Shown one piece after another: positions 26,101 to 39,434 of a DNA stretch of 64,000 nucleotides. The stretch's first letter is position 1. Every line of letters begins with the position of its first letter. A program made the position numbers and the translations under genes. This DNA comes from Gyromitra esculenta (Eukaryota; Ascomycota; Pezizomycetes; Pezizales; Discinaceae): assembly GCA_038503075.1 (NCBI GenBank), contig JBCAML010000021.1:682001-746000 (forward strand). Reading direction: 5' to 3'. Under the pieces are notes generated by a model. The model saw only the letters and a program-made list of their open reading frames with translations. It did no database searches and was not told the origin of the DNA.

Positions 26101-29100
26101 TCCAGCTTGACACTCTCCATAACACCATGGACAACTGGATTTAGTTTTTTCGGCAGTTGTCCGGATGCAATATACGCGCCAGCTGCTGCTGCTAGAACCC
26201 GAACGTCGCGCACCGCCTTCGCTGCCTTGGCGTCCTTAATGGCTGCTACGGCACTGTTCTTCGCATCTGCGAGAGCCTGTGTAGACATAAGTCTCTGTGT
26301 TGGAAGAAGCGATTTTTTGAGACGAGTGAACTCCTCTTCGACTATCCTCTCTGCCTTCTCGATACTGAACGCATCTGGACCAGCCTCGGGATCACCCTGA
26401 CAAACCGCTGCAATATGAGGAATCTTCGATGCTGCGACACGGCCAATATCTCGGAAGGCGTTGAGCAACGAACGGCACTGTGCTTGGACGATATGGACGT
26501 ATGAAGCGAGATCACGATAGCACGATGGTCGGTCAGAGTTGAGTAAACTAGAAAGTGCTTCCAAGAAGGCTGCTTTGAGATCTGTGCTGTCTTTGGTTTC
26601 TTTCGCATACTCCTCGATAATCATCGCTGTTACCAACTCCGTAGAGGAATAATGAGACTGGAGACATAGAACAATCCTGGGCTGGAAAGTAGATAGGGCA
26701 TCTTCTCTTGGCCATAGGCTCATTGCTTTACCAAGGGCCTTCGCCCCAGCAATCTTAGTCTTGATAATTGTCTCAATACCAACCAAATCAACATCGCCTT
26801 GGATCATATGACCATCAACATTGTGGGCTGATACAATTGGTTCTTCCTTCTTCTCGCTCTTACGGCGCCTTTTAGTTGCCGGTTCTTGTACAACTAGGGA
26901 GACTTGTGCAGGCGAAGGCCCTCTCATAAGACCAGGGAGAACTAATGTCTGCCCGGATGGTCTGATGAATAAAGACGGGTCCATAGGGTGGGGATGTCGA
27001 GAAACGCCAATGGGCGTAGTCAGTAAGGCAATTAGAGGATCAAGGTGCATTCCAAATTCAGCCGCGAAACGGTGAGGATTATCTCGCGCAAGTTCTTCTG
27101 TTAACGCCATCCACACCTGTAAAGACAATGATAAAACGGACTAAAACTAAGTCAGCCAAGTTTGTAGTGAACAAATGAGATAACCTACCTCAACCCTTTC
27201 AACCAGCATATTTTGGAAAATCAGTCGTAGAATCTTGCCCTCAACCCATCCTTTCGTCCCATCACCTTGGATATTTAAGAAGGTTAGGAGCGCACGCAGG
27301 ACTGCAGCTCGTACACTGGTAATCGTATGGCGTAAGAACGGATAGAGCCGAGGTACAAGTAAGGCAAATGATTGCCTATGAACCGTCAGCCAAGACCTCT
27401 CCCAAAGCAAAACGTCAATGAGTGCATACGATGAATCTGTAGAAGCTTTCATTCTCATGGCTTCTAATACTTGCGGAAATGAGCACAATTTCGCCAACAG
27501 ATCCATGACTGAACCGGTACTCGCGCTGAGATCATCCTTAAGATGCGAAAGACATTCCCATACAACGTTGATAAGGCCATCGACCGCAGCAGGTCGCAAA
27601 TTGATGAATTCAGAAGCTATGGGAATTAGAGTAGCTGCACTAACGGCTCTGACATCATCATCGTGATCCGCCAACCCTCGCATAACAGCTCTCACAACCC
27701 CGTCCAAGAGCTCTGTATCTTTCACAAGCAGATCCGTGCGAACCGCAACAAGGTATTTTAGCCCAAGCATTCCCCCATGACAGACCTCCCAAACTGGGTG
27801 GGCGAGGTTAAGATCCTCTTGCATGACGAGCCGGTACAGAATGCGGTATACAGAATGTACTGAAACCGGCGGAAGATGAAGCAATAAGGCACCCATTGTT
27901 TGCGAAGTTGTCTCGCGGATTGGAGCGACCACCTGAGGAATATTAACGAAAGATCAAAGTACATGAAAACTAGGGAGGGCCTACTGTATCAGAAACATAG
28001 TCGCCGAAGCGATCTAGCATGAAAACACAGCATAATCGACAAGCAAGATCATCTAGCCATCTACGGTTTAAAACGTCGTTCTCCTTACGAGTTTTACCTC
28101 GCTCTCTCCCTGCTCCACCCCCGTGCACTCTCACTACTTCTCGAATACCCATAGCAGCCCCGTGTCTTATTTCCCAATTAGGGTCAAACATGTCGACTAA
28201 AAGAATCTCACATAGACGCTCAAATGGCCATTCAAACACCTCCCCAGAAGTTTGGATAATCGGCGACGGCGGAGCCGCAGGACCTTTGTGTTCAACGATA
28301 ATCTTGGTATCATCCGGCGGATTCTTGGTGTCCAAGGAAAAGTAATCGGCCACTGCGACAGTTCCATTTGCGGCATCTTGTTGTTTTATTGGATGTGGTG
28401 TGTTTATATCAGTAGGAGTTGGGGGCACCACATCCATGCTCATCCGCCTAGCTGACGAGCCAAGATCCACAACGCGAACTTTATTCGCATGATTTTTAGC
28501 ATTTGCCTTCGCTTTACGTTTAAGCATATTTTGTTGTCTCTTGCTGAGCAAGGCACCCTCCTCCGTTGGTGTTTGTGGCATATTGGTAGGCCCATCGGGT
28601 GACATCGCCATCATTGTTGTCTGTATAGCCGGCGATGCCATGGGTGGGCGGAATACACCACCAACAGAGGTATCAATCCTGGGCGTCTGCACCGAATGTC
28701 CCATTGTCGCAAAGTCCTTCTCTGTGACAATCTCGTCTTCGATATACTCACCCCCAAGACCCAATCTTGCTGTCACATTCCTCTTTTGGGCTGCCAAGCG
28801 CTCTGCTGGGTCCAAGTCGGCCAGGGAATAGTCATATTCCTTGCCTGAGCTCCCAAGCAGCCTTTTGCCGTTCTTGATAACTGCTGTTATATCCAATGTA
28901 TCGAAGGTCAACAAATCGTCTGGGTTGGTAACAGGAACGCCATTTTCTAATTTGAGAGGCGGTGCTTCATGGAGTTCGATTTCTTGCTCCTCTTGTTTAG
29001 GCTCAGGCTTTATCGGATCGTCAAAGGCGTTAGGATCCCATTTTTCGGCATTTTCTACTATTCCAGAAATTGCCTTATTTGCGGCTAGACGGGTATCCCA

Positions 29101-29576
29101 ATTCTTAGATCGCAAAAACGGGACAACTCTGTTAAGAAGATTGAATAACTCGTCGGGATGAGCTTTCTGGATGTCGGCAAGTTGGGTAGCAGCTGTGGTT
29201 CGCACAAGCTGACTCGACCCAGAGTCGAGTAATCTGTGGTGACGCAAGCAGCTGGAGTTAGGAATATTCCGAACCAGACGAAAAGCAAAAAGCAAAAGTG
29301 AGGCTCTGCAAAGAGCGATAGGTGAAACAGAAACAGGGACGATAGGATCGCTCACGTTACAAGTCTATCTAATCTGCAGAACGCACAATCACAAAGATGG
29401 ACTCGTTAGTCTCCGGCATGTAGATAGACAACAGCAGCAGCATCACGATCGCTGTGAAAGCCGCGATGCTGATTATAATGATATAATCATCATCAATCAC
29501 GAAGTCTGCTGATGATGCAGCAGGTGTTGTGAGAAAATCACGTGTAGGCCAGTAGACAGGAGGCTTACCTTGACAT
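23175..29576 (-). CDS. MOT1: MOT1/BTAF1-type Snf2-family ATPase
   Basis: Mot1 uses ATP to strip TATA-binding protein from DNA in the nucleus. I place eight exons: 29576-29569, 29373-29356, 29233-27985, 27932-27189, 27116-25251, 25189-24976, 24919-23518 and 23454-23175. They total 5781 nt, or 1926 aa, the usual Mot1 size, and all phases agree. The start is an 8-nt exon (ATGTCAAG) spliced to an 18-nt exon, giving MSRLDRLVTLLDSGSSQLVR as expected for the family. N-terminal HEAT-like repeats fill most of residues 1-1250. The Snf2 ATPase follows, with Walker A DMGLGKT at about 1367, DEGH at about 1477, and the C-terminal helicase half ending in the Mot1-specific NLQRFK-like segment (here SLQRFKLDV). 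The 63-bp last intron is stop-free and in frame, so naive ORF calling reads through it. The gene is divergent from the kinase at 31543. Confidence 0.95.
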
Positions 29577-31542
29577 TTCAATCTAAGCAACAACGCCCAT
29601 AGTGGGAAGCGCAAAAAGCGTGGGTGGAGGGAACGGACTGGTTGAAATGGGTGGTGGGAAATAAGAATAAATAATCCCTTGGCGTGATGTGAGGTCAAGC
29701 TAGACAAAGAAGGAAAACTATTATTATTGTTTACTTTATTAAACGCAACCGTGGGCGGGAAAGAGGAAGGGGCGCGCGAACGGGAGATCAGATACGGTGG
29801 TGGGTTCGGACACGCATACATACACACACCACACACAGATGGTCACTTTTAACACACCAATCAGAGGAGAGGTCCCGAGAGCGTCAACAACTGTCGAATC
29901 CGTATAGGTCGGTGGTTGGTCGGGTTGGCAAGCAGGCAGCAGGTACAGCAGTTCGACGAGGGGGTATGGGTAAATGTTTGAACGGGCGGGTGAGCGGGGA
30001 CAGCGGTCGGTTTTTAAGGGGCTCTGTTTGGTGTTTTTTGCGGTATGGCTTGGCGGACTAGGATTGCGCGCCGCTAGGTAGGTGCGAGGCTAGGAACGTT
30101 GTCTTTCTAGGTGGGGGGACGGATGGCGGAAAATAGGAAAAGCAAAAAATAAGACCAGAAAATCACAGCTCCAAAGACGGTGCTGCTACTGCGGGGAGCT
30201 TTGAACACTCCATTTCTGAGCTTTCTGGGGGTTACCGCCTGCCCTTTTAACGTACTGGCCTCCGCGTTCAACCCCGGCCTTCTGCCAAGATACGCTAGGC
30301 CTGCCATGGGATGGCTTCATGCGCCTCGGCTGCAGCCAGCCTTGCTTTGAGGAGGGATTCGAAAGCGAGGGAAGGCCAGTTTGCGCCGAGTTCGATCAAA
30401 AACAAACTGGAGAGCCGGAAAAATACGATGCCGTTGGTATTATCTGGCCTCGATAAAATATAGATACATGTAGCTATGGCTCAAAAACACAAAGCAGCAC
30501 CATACTGTGCCATCTTAAGTAGATTCATCATATGATCTGAACAGGCCCGATTTTGACGACTCATCTAGGATTTTTGATCGTTGTTTTGCGGCTGACTGTC
30601 GCCGACTGGGCAGCGACTGACTCGAATTTGAAACATAGTATACGTAGATGACGAGAGGGAAAGGCGAGTGATGAGGGGTCACTCCTCCGTAAGTGTATAT
30701 TTCTGCACATGGCCTCTGGCGAGCAAGGAGATAGGTACATATCCCGACCCAACCACTAAACAGAAGGATTGGTATGTGCATTCTGCCTGGCTCATAACCA
30801 TACATATGCTCGCCTCTGAATGTAAAACACGATTGGTGTTGAGGAAAGATACATCTTCACGATTGTTTCTTATTTGATGCACGGGTAAAGACACGGCGTC
30901 GGCAGGCGAATACCGCGTTCCACATCGGATCTAGAAAAGAATCCATTATCGTTCCAGTCGATCTGAATTCCGAGATTTGGGGACCTGGGGATCAATCGAG
31001 CAGAATACTAAAGAAAGGGTGATAGATGCGCCTTTGCTGTCTCTTGCCTCGGAAGTCCCTTAGGGGTCACCGGCTAGCAACGACCACCTCATCCGTTGAA
31101 ACTTCCACATGTAGAGGCAGATCAGTGACTTCTCCGCTACACCAACGTTGACAAGGAGAGAACTCACTGTATCATCAGATCAGTCAGCTAGATCTATCTT
31201 CACAACTCCACGCCCCCATTCAACTTCATCCTAACTCTCACATCCATCCCATCTGCACCATCCCCATCTCAACTCCAGCTTCTCCTCCTGCTCTCCGAAT
31301 AGTTACCCTCCCCATTTCCACAAACACCAGACGGCCCTCGAATCCCTTTTGATATAGAGCTGCATACCGAGACATACCCCCTTTGTCGTATTTCCTTTAC
31401 TATTGACCAAACGGAGGATAACGCTTCCCGCCTCCATCTCTTGTGATCCTGACTACTACTACCACAGTTTGTTCTCTACAACTTTGTTGGTAGCCTCTAC
31501 GATTGGCCCTCGAGCGGATCTTCAACCCCGGTACTCTCCTAT
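29577..31542. promoter_or_regulatory. Divergent intergenic region between MOT1 and Prk-type kinase
   Basis: This 1.97-kb region holds both promoters. TACATGTA lies at 30465-30472 and CGAGTGAT at 30665-30672. Pyrimidine-rich sequence (TCCATCCCATCTGC...) precedes the kinase start. The ORFs are short and unsupported. Confidence 0.5.
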
Positions 31543-34500
31543 ATGGCTGCACCGAGTTACGGCCATCATCCTGCTTCACATCCGCAGACTTATCATGTCT
31601 CCCCGATACCCGCGGTTCCGAACGCTCCTGCTGGAACGTTCCAGCCAGGGACATTGATTACCGTCGGCGCACACAAATGCACTATAGAGCGGTATCTATC
31701 TGAAGGCTAGTGTTTCGCCATCGACATCGTCTGCATATCACCTTTTGCTAACGTCCATCGAACTTGCCAGGCGGTTTTGCACATGTATACCTCGTCAAAC
31801 TCTCACGCCCTGTTGACGGATTGGATGTGGCCGTTTTAAAGAGGGTTGCTGTTCCGGACAAGGAGGCTCTCACAAGCATGAGGACTGAAGTGGAGACAAT
31901 GGTTCGTCCTGGTCTCTCCGGGTATCGTTTCTCATCTCTGAATTTTGGAAACTCTTAGAAACGATTAAAAGGTCATCGACACATCGTCACGTATATCGAC
32001 TCTCATGCTTCTCATTTGGCAGGCGGTGGATACGAGGTGTTTTTATTAATGGAGTTCTGTTCTGGTATAACGAAACTCAAGCAAATACAAGAGGGATTAC
32101 GCTGACAGTTTATGACTAGGCGGGGGTCTAATTGACTTTATGAATACCCGACTACAGAATCGGCTCACAGAACCCGAAATCCTCAAGATTTTTGACGATG
32201 TGGCAGAAGGTGTCGCATGCATGCATTACCTTCAACCCCCGCTTCTTCATCGAGATCTCAAGGTCGAGAACGTATTAATAGGATCACATCGAGGGTACAA
32301 GCTGTGTGATTTTGGATCGTGTGCATCGGTTCGGTCTGCTCCGCAGTCTGTGGTGGAATGTCGATTGGTGGAAGAGGATATTCAAAAACACACAACTCTT
32401 CAATATCGATCTCCGGAGATGGTTGACGTGTATCGGAAACTGCCGATTGACGAGAAGTCAGACATATGGGCTCTTGGGGTTCTCTTGTACAAGCTCTGCT
32501 ATTACACAACACCCTTCGAGGAACAAGGGACGCTTGCAATTTTGAATGCTTCGTTCAAGTTTCCATCATATCCTCCGTTCTCGGAACGAATTAAAAAGCT
32601 TATTGGTGGGTGTCTAGCTATTTTGTTTTTCCATAGTTTCTACTGACGGCACCAGCATGGATGTTGCGGGAGTCTCCTCAGCAGCGGCCCAACATTTACC
32701 AGGTTGTCCGAGAAGTTTGCTCAATGCGCGGGAAGCAAGTTCCAATAAAAGACGTAGGATTTCCTAACTCTTATAAGTAGTGTTAATAGCTAACGGCTCC
32801 CAGATATATTCCGACCTTTCCGTTCAAAGATCGCCTGTCGAAAAGCAAGTATCCCCCCTAGCTCAGTCTCCGCCTAGTGTTGTCGCCTATCAATCTCCAC
32901 CGCCACCTCAATCACAGGCACTTCCAGACATCACACCAATGCGGCGTGGCAGACCAACTAAAGGTAGTCCAGTGGTACATTCGCCGGCTACTTCCCGAAC
33001 AAGAGCTGCCGATCCTTCCCCTAGAAACCATCCAATATCGATCGATCCATTTTCTGCTCTCGATCAAAATACCATCTCACTTAACCCCGATGATCTTGCA
33101 TCTAGGTTTCCGAGTGTAGAGCAGTTTTCTATACTTCATGACTCAGGGAATAAGTTTGAATTTGGCGAGGGACCATCACCATCGATGCCAGATCCTGGAA
33201 AAAAAGATCTAAGTACCAGGTTAACTGAAAAGCTAGCGGACGATGCATTTGCATTAACATCATTGCCACCTACCCAAAAAACACCAATAGACCCAAAGCA
33301 ATATCATAGTTTGTCGCGCCCAGTAACAGGGCATGGGATTTCCGGATGGCCAGTTCTACTTGAACCCCAACCTACTCGACCAGTGATGGTTTCTACAGGA
33401 ACAATGACTTCACCAGAATCGTCCATATCTCGTTCACCATCCCCACGTGACTATCCTATGGTACGCAGCAAGACCCAAGAATTAGCTTTCGAATCACAGG
33501 GTTCTACCCCCGCAATATCTCGCATGAAGCAACAGAGGCCAACTACACTCCTTGAGGTTGGCCGCTCAGCAACGCAAACTCCGACAACATCCCGGGCACC
33601 GAGTTCTTCCCGACCTTCTCTTGAATATTCTCGCTCATCATCAACCCTTGAGGCTGGAAATCCGAATCCGCCACCCCGCTCAGCCTCTGTAAATTCGAAG
33701 CCACGGCCCACCAGCGTTTATATCGAGTCCAACTTAGAATTCCTTCGGGATCTGGATTCAGCAACCACTCAAGGGACCAGTAGCATGCTGCAGCAAAGCG
33801 GGGCGTTTTCGATTCAGAGAACTATTACCGGTCAATCTATAAACTCTAATTACGTAAATATCGAGTCAAACGTGGATTATCTAAAATCGATGGAGCAAGA
33901 ATCAGACGCAAAGCCGGAAAAAAGAAGTGTAAGTGGGAACTTCGTTTCAAAACATGTGAAGCGTGCCAGCATGCCCTCAATATCGCTTCCTAGCACCAAG
34001 AGCCTTTTGGCAGGTAAATTTGGGGATGCGTTCCGCAGGTTCGAGCGCAACAATACTGGTGGATCAATACACGATCAAAGTCAAGAAAGACCGTCAAGCC
34101 CTGAACGTGGTGTAATGCCTGCAATTACCGGTAGCCAAAACACGTCTGATTTGGATGACGATTGGGAGGTCAGTAGTCAGGATGTGCCACCAGAGATGAA
34201 ACGAGAGCTAGAAAAGCGGCGGCTTTCCCAAGAGGAGAGACGGGTTGCCGCAGCAGCAGCAGAATACAAGAGACAGCTTGCAGAACGGGATGCTGCTAGT
34301 GGGGGTAGACCATCAACCTCGGGCTCGAGAAACAGGGCCAACTCGATTCAGAACAAGGTTAAAGCCCTCCTCAGTGAAAACCGGGCACCAGCTCCTAAAA
34401 CTGCAGAGGGGTATGGCCGGTTCACTGACATCCCACAACAACAGCAACCGGTTGATATACTGACACGAACGAAATCGAACCCAACGGAAAAGCCACCGAC

Positions 34501-34879
34501 AGATGGGTATGGTCACTCTCACAACCGAGGAAGCGTCAGTTACCGATCCGCGCCCAATGATCCGATTATCACAGTCGCTTCATCGCACAAGGCAGCCCCT
34601 GTCCCGGTGGCTGTACCTTCAACGTTAACAGGGTCAGGACCTCGCCCGCCCCCACCACCAAAACCAAACAAATTACGGATTGGTGGGACCGGTGGCGGGG
34701 TTGCTGGTACAGCCGTACCTTCACCTCTGACAAGAACCGTAGCTAATGGTGGGGTTACCGAGGATGGCGTTAATGTACCAGATGAGGATTGGCAGAGAAA
34801 CTTCGCAAAACGGTATCCTAGTCTATCTGGGTTGGAAATGGTGGAGACCGTGGTGAGCCCGGGAGGAAGGAAGGTGTAA
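31543..34879 (+). CDS. Actin-regulating/NAK-family Ser/Thr kinase (Prk1/Ark1/Akl1-like)
   Basis: This family phosphorylates endocytic coat adaptors and controls actin-patch turnover. My model has six exons: 31543-31705, 31771-31901, 31959-32064, 32120-32605, 32656-32753 and 32804-34879, for 1019 aa. The kinase domain covers about residues 50-305. It shows the Gly-rich loop [11 protein letters not shown], catalytic HRDLKVEN at about 176-183, DFG at about 196-198 and a Ser-Pro-Glu (RSPEM) activation segment. The C-terminal 700 residues are Ser/Pro-rich and disordered. They contain repeated VESN/IESN-type motifs and a proline run [15 protein letters not shown] near the end, suiting SH3 or actin-regulator binding. 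The first intron appears to be GC-AG: only a donor at GAAG|GCTAGT keeps the glycine loop in frame. It is not certain which yeast paralog it matches. Confidence 0.92.
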
Positions 34880-37414
34880 TGTGGCGAGAGAGAGAGAAGA
34901 CCGACGCGGGGAAATAATAGAGTTCTTGGATGGAGATGGAAATGCGTAATGCTGCATAGACTTTTTTTTACGATAGGCGATGCGAACGTTTACTTATGTT
35001 TTACATTATGAGCTAAGATGGAGAGCACACTGAGAGATGGATGTCATGAAAAGGCTGCAAGCTATAGAGACGGGCGATTTCCTGTTCCTGTCCTATTTAT
35101 CGATATCCTAGTTGGCACTGTTTATGGAGATGTTTTTGTTCTGTACTATTGTTTATGTGCGCGTCCATGAGCGAGCAAGCGAGCATGATAGGTTAGGGGC
35201 GGGAAGGCGGAATGAGTTGTGATGAGAACGAGATATTCACTGTCTACGGAGTTTTTCGATTATTTTATAATATTTTGGTTATTTATAGTTGGTACTGTGA
35301 ATTTTCCTTTTCCTTTCCTTTGACAGTAGCTCAGTCATCGACAAGCACTCGCGGAATTGGGTAACGGCGAAAACTCGGATCCTAGTTCATGAGGGAGGTT
35401 AATGAGGTCGGAGTACCTTTGTAAGCTAGTTTCCTCATGGGTTTCAGCTATCAATAGCCAACCATCCAACAACTCACGCAGATTGTGTCCACTAGTCCTC
35501 GCTCTACATTGCGCCACACCCATATCCTTGGGTAGTCACATGCTCAGCCTTCGACTTACCGGAAGATCTGACCATGTGTCTCTCCAGTGCATAGCATATG
35601 CATTAGCTGGGAGTTAATTCAAAATTGCTATCTTCGACACCCACGATTCGCGGACATCAGTTTCTCGATTCCCATTTCGGCTCTTTTCTAAGAATAAAAA
35701 GATGCTTACCCACTTCTAAGCGGTACCTTACACGCCCAACCCACTAGGTTGTCCAGAGTTACACCCAATTAAAGTGCTTGTCGGTGAAAACGAAAGGATT
35801 TCTCCATGATGATAGAGTACTTGTTGGCGAATAAGAAATGTTTGGCGGTGGACTAACTAGGGCTAGTGAAATTATTCCCGACATGAAATGGATGTTAGAA
35901 TCATATTAAGTGTTATCCTGGTAGTCCGTTGCTGTAGCTTCTGTGTAGCTGAGTTTAGATCGATATTACTATTTATATCTTTTTTGAGATAATCACGTAA
36001 TTTATTAACTCTTTAGGATGGTTAATCCTAGTGGTGCAATAGTTGGATGTCGTTCGCGGTTTGGTCATAGAGGGTCACTCGCACATGTGCACTAACGTAT
36101 AATTGCCATAGTAGGGAAACAGCTGTGGCTAGACACAAAATAGAATCCAAGATATGGAGGCGTCTCTAAGCCTCGAGATCTTCTCTTTTACTCCGGGTCA
36201 TACAAGTATAAAAATAGATCTAGCCTTGTTCACCACAGTTTAGTGACACTACATATACTATAGTAATGGGGAGGATAAAATACTCCGAAGCTCCTTCCCC
36301 TTGCTAGCGCCGCGGTTGCGATAGAAAAAAATGGTTACAAAAGCTAATCTAGTTCCCTGTATGGCGGAAGTATAGATTTTCCCAAATTCGGAGATTTCAT
36401 TGCAGCTGTTTCTCTGCGGTGTTTTATACTGCTCATACTACTGGCTGACCTGGTTAGGATGATCATAAAATTTATTGTCGCATTAAAATTCTACTAGTTT
36501 CCCCGCTAGTGATACGCAGCGAACTAGGAATAAGGTAGTGTAATATTTTATTTTAATTCATATATTATTTATCGCAATTGAACCTAATAGGACAAAGGGA
36601 TCATTCCTAGATACTTCTGTCACACCCGTCAACTTACTTTTCAGGTATATGTAGCTCTTCTCCATCCATAACGTGCATCGGCATCGCGCGTCTTGTTATG
36701 ACCTCGTGGCTGGCTGGGTACTCGGTTGTCTATCGGCGGCTTTTGTGACCGGTTGGTTCTCAATCATCAGGCTGGGCAGCATTATGAACACAGATCAAGC
36801 TCATAAAGGGATGATAATAGCGTGATATTAGCTGTGACCCCGCCACTTAGCTTCTAATTAATCCTAAGACTACATGTACTAGAAGGTTTCGGATCGCCCC
36901 AAAACTCCATTCAAGAGGATGAGTGATTAGTGATGATGATGATGATGATGGTAGGACACTCTAGATCCCCCCAAAGAGCCCAAGATATTTAATGTAAAAC
37001 AAGAAACCGGAAGGAGAGAAGATACCGTAAAACCGCAATAGACAAAGGAAAAAAAAGGTAACTACAGAGAAACGGAAAAAAACGCGGTAGATAAAAGAGA
37101 ATTTTAAACGCTCACAAACCAGACAAGAAGGAAAAAGGGAAAGAAAAAAACAACAACAGCCGTGCAAAGTGCAAAAAAAATCGACCAAGTGGGGAGAATG
37201 AGAATGAAAAAAAGAAAAAAAAAACGAATCCTGTAGAAAAATCCGGTCATCTAATCCACGCTCCTAAACACCCTTCCTCCCGTGCTTTTTCACGCCAACA
37301 TTAGAAAAACAAAATATTACTTCGCTATTCCCTTCCCGCTACTTCCACCGCTTCCTCAACGAAACCAATTATGCAGAGAGCAAAAACTCCTTCCGTCGGA
37401 CAAGATCCAATCTC
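34880..37414. other. Convergent intergenic region, no gene seen
   Basis: This 2.5 kb lies between the 3' ends of the kinase and GRR1. A near-match of the bipartite motif lies at 36065-36081, TACATGTA at 36871-36878, a GAT repeat at 36931-36950 and A-rich tracts at 37040-37230. No supported ORF was seen. Confidence 0.5.
36931..36950. repeat. (GAT)n microsatellite
   Basis: About six and a half GAT units in intergenic sequence. Confidence 0.8.
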
Positions 37415-39434
37415 TTAATCGACCTCATCCAGCGCTATCTCGCCATACTCTTCCATATCTTGTGCATCATCGTCATCCACATAAAATGGCTGCTCTCCTA
37501 AAGCCGTTGTACCCTCTACCAAGGACTTTTGCACATTAAGGTACATACGTAATTTGGCTACGCCGCTGCCGCTAAATACGCAACTAGAGAAAACAAAAAG
37601 TTAACTTCGAAACATGCTGGGGACTTGAAAACGGAGGCTAACTTACAATACTTCTCGTTGATGTTCGTTGAACTCATCAGGCGGCGGTCGACAGAATTGA
37701 GTAAAGTCTTTTCGGCGGTAAAATACGTCCACTCCAGTTAAACTTAGGTGAGTGAGTCGTTGGCAGTTATTGATAAGCTCGTGAATGCCCTATATATCGA
37801 ATTGACTTTAGTAACTCTCCCCAAAACAAAAAAGCCCTCATATCATAATCCCCCACACGAGAATTAATAACTCACATCAACCGTCAGATTCGTACAATAC
37901 GAAAGATGTACCCTCTCCAATGGACACGGTATATCGTTGTTCCTTTTCACAAGCATCTGGATCGAAGCATCTGTAATATTTTGACATTTGACTAATCCGA
38001 TCCTCCTTAATTTTGGTAATGTCGCAAGGTGGCACACGCTCAAATCCGTAAGGTGCGTACAGCACGCAAGATCAATATACCTGATCCTATTGCAAGCACG
38101 CACGAGGCTCTGTACCGCCCTATCTGTTAAGTGCTGACAGTGACCGAGATGAAGATAATGCAAGTTCTTGCCGAGCCGACTGATGCTGTGAATTACAGAT
38201 CTGTCTGTGATGTTCCTACACTTTGCCAAAATGAGATTGCGAAGGCGGGGCGCAACGGTAACGATTTTGTTGACACTCTCGTCCGTCAGAAGTTCGCAAC
38301 CAGTGAGATCGAGGATACGCAGGTACTCGTAGTTTCGATTGGGGAGCTGAAGGAAAGCTTCATCTGTAAGGAGATCACAGTAGGCTAATCGGAGCTCTCG
38401 GAGCTGTCGCAATTGCGTAAAAAGATGGATTATGGCTTCGTCAGTAATGTTGTGGCATTTGTGAAGGTCAATTTCGAGAAGTTGGGGACAATTTGCAGCC
38501 AATGATTCGACGGTCGCATTTGTGATGACGTTACACTCATTAAGTTTGAGCTAGGGGCAGGGTTAGCTTTTATGTGATAAAATTTGAAATCAAGTTTTTT
38601 CCCTACCCTTCGCAAAAATTTGCAGTTTTTAGATAGCGGAACTAGTGATGCGTCGGTTACTCGCTTACATCCAGCTATATTCAGACCTTGTAAACGGGGA
38701 CAGTGTTCCGCAACCACATTCAACGAGACATCAGTAATGCTTCCAAGCTGCGATAAGTCAAGTGCTTGAATTCTCGGATTGCTGGCAAAAATCTCCATCA
38801 ATGGAGAATCGGTGAGGTTGGTGCAGTTTGTAAGAGTCAAACGTTCTAACTTTGTGCACAGAACAAGCGGCTTCATGCTCCCATCACTAACCTGACTTGC
38901 GATAAAAGTAAGGTTAAGACGCTTGATAAGCTGTGCGTATCTATAAAAAGCTGTCTCGCTCTGGATCGCTGAAACCATGGCTTCATATTTGATGAACTCG
39001 GCGAAGGATGGTCGATGCCATAACAGCTCAACACTGCAGTGGGCCCACTGCCTCGACACTAACATGCATGCTCTCAGATCCACGAGAGAGGCAACTTTAG
39101 AGAAGATAGCGATGAGAAGTTCTGGAGGTAGTCGGTAGACAGGGGGTGGGGGGGGTCCGTTTGACGCATGATGCTGTGGCTGATGGTGATGATGATGTTG
39201 TTGTTGCTGGTTGAAGGATAATTTACGTGGTGCGGAGATTTTTTGGGTTGGGGAGCCCACGGTCATGTTTCGGAAATCCGTTAGTTCTGCTAGAGACGAA
39301 GTGCTGTCTTCAGGTATGATCATGAAATCACTGATAAGGTCGTCGTTGCATGAGAAGTGTTCTGGGCTGCTGCTAGTGGAACTTGTTGAGGTAGACGTTG
39401 GATCCGAATGGAAAGGGGCATGTTGACGGGCCAT
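37415..39434 (-). CDS. GRR1: F-box/leucine-rich-repeat protein, SCF subunit Grr1
   Basis: Grr1 is the substrate receptor of an SCF ubiquitin ligase acting on nutrient-sensing regulators and cyclins. My model has four exons: 39434-38607, 38550-37876, 37789-37647 and 37583-37415, for 604 aa, close to known filamentous-fungal Grr1 proteins. An N-terminal Ser/Thr- and Gln/His-rich disordered region precedes the F-box at about residues 100-145 (YRLPPELLIAIFSKV). Around a dozen cysteine-containing LRRs of the form LxLxxCxxITD follow from about 170 to 510. The acidic C-terminal tail (DDDDAQDMEEYGEIALDEVD) is reached only through the last two short exons. Intron 1 removes the stop-prone stretch between FLRR and LKLNECNVIT. 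The gene is convergent with the kinase. Confidence 0.94.

Noticed and set aside
29369..29836. 155-codon minus ORF at the MOT1 start
   Set aside because: It covers the 5' leader and introns 1-2 of MOT1. The composition is not protein-like and the family N-terminus is obtained by splicing instead.
39191..39210. GAT/GTT trinucleotide run
   Set aside because: It lies in the GRR1 first exon and encodes the Gln/His-rich tract, so it is coding low complexity rather than a separate repeat.
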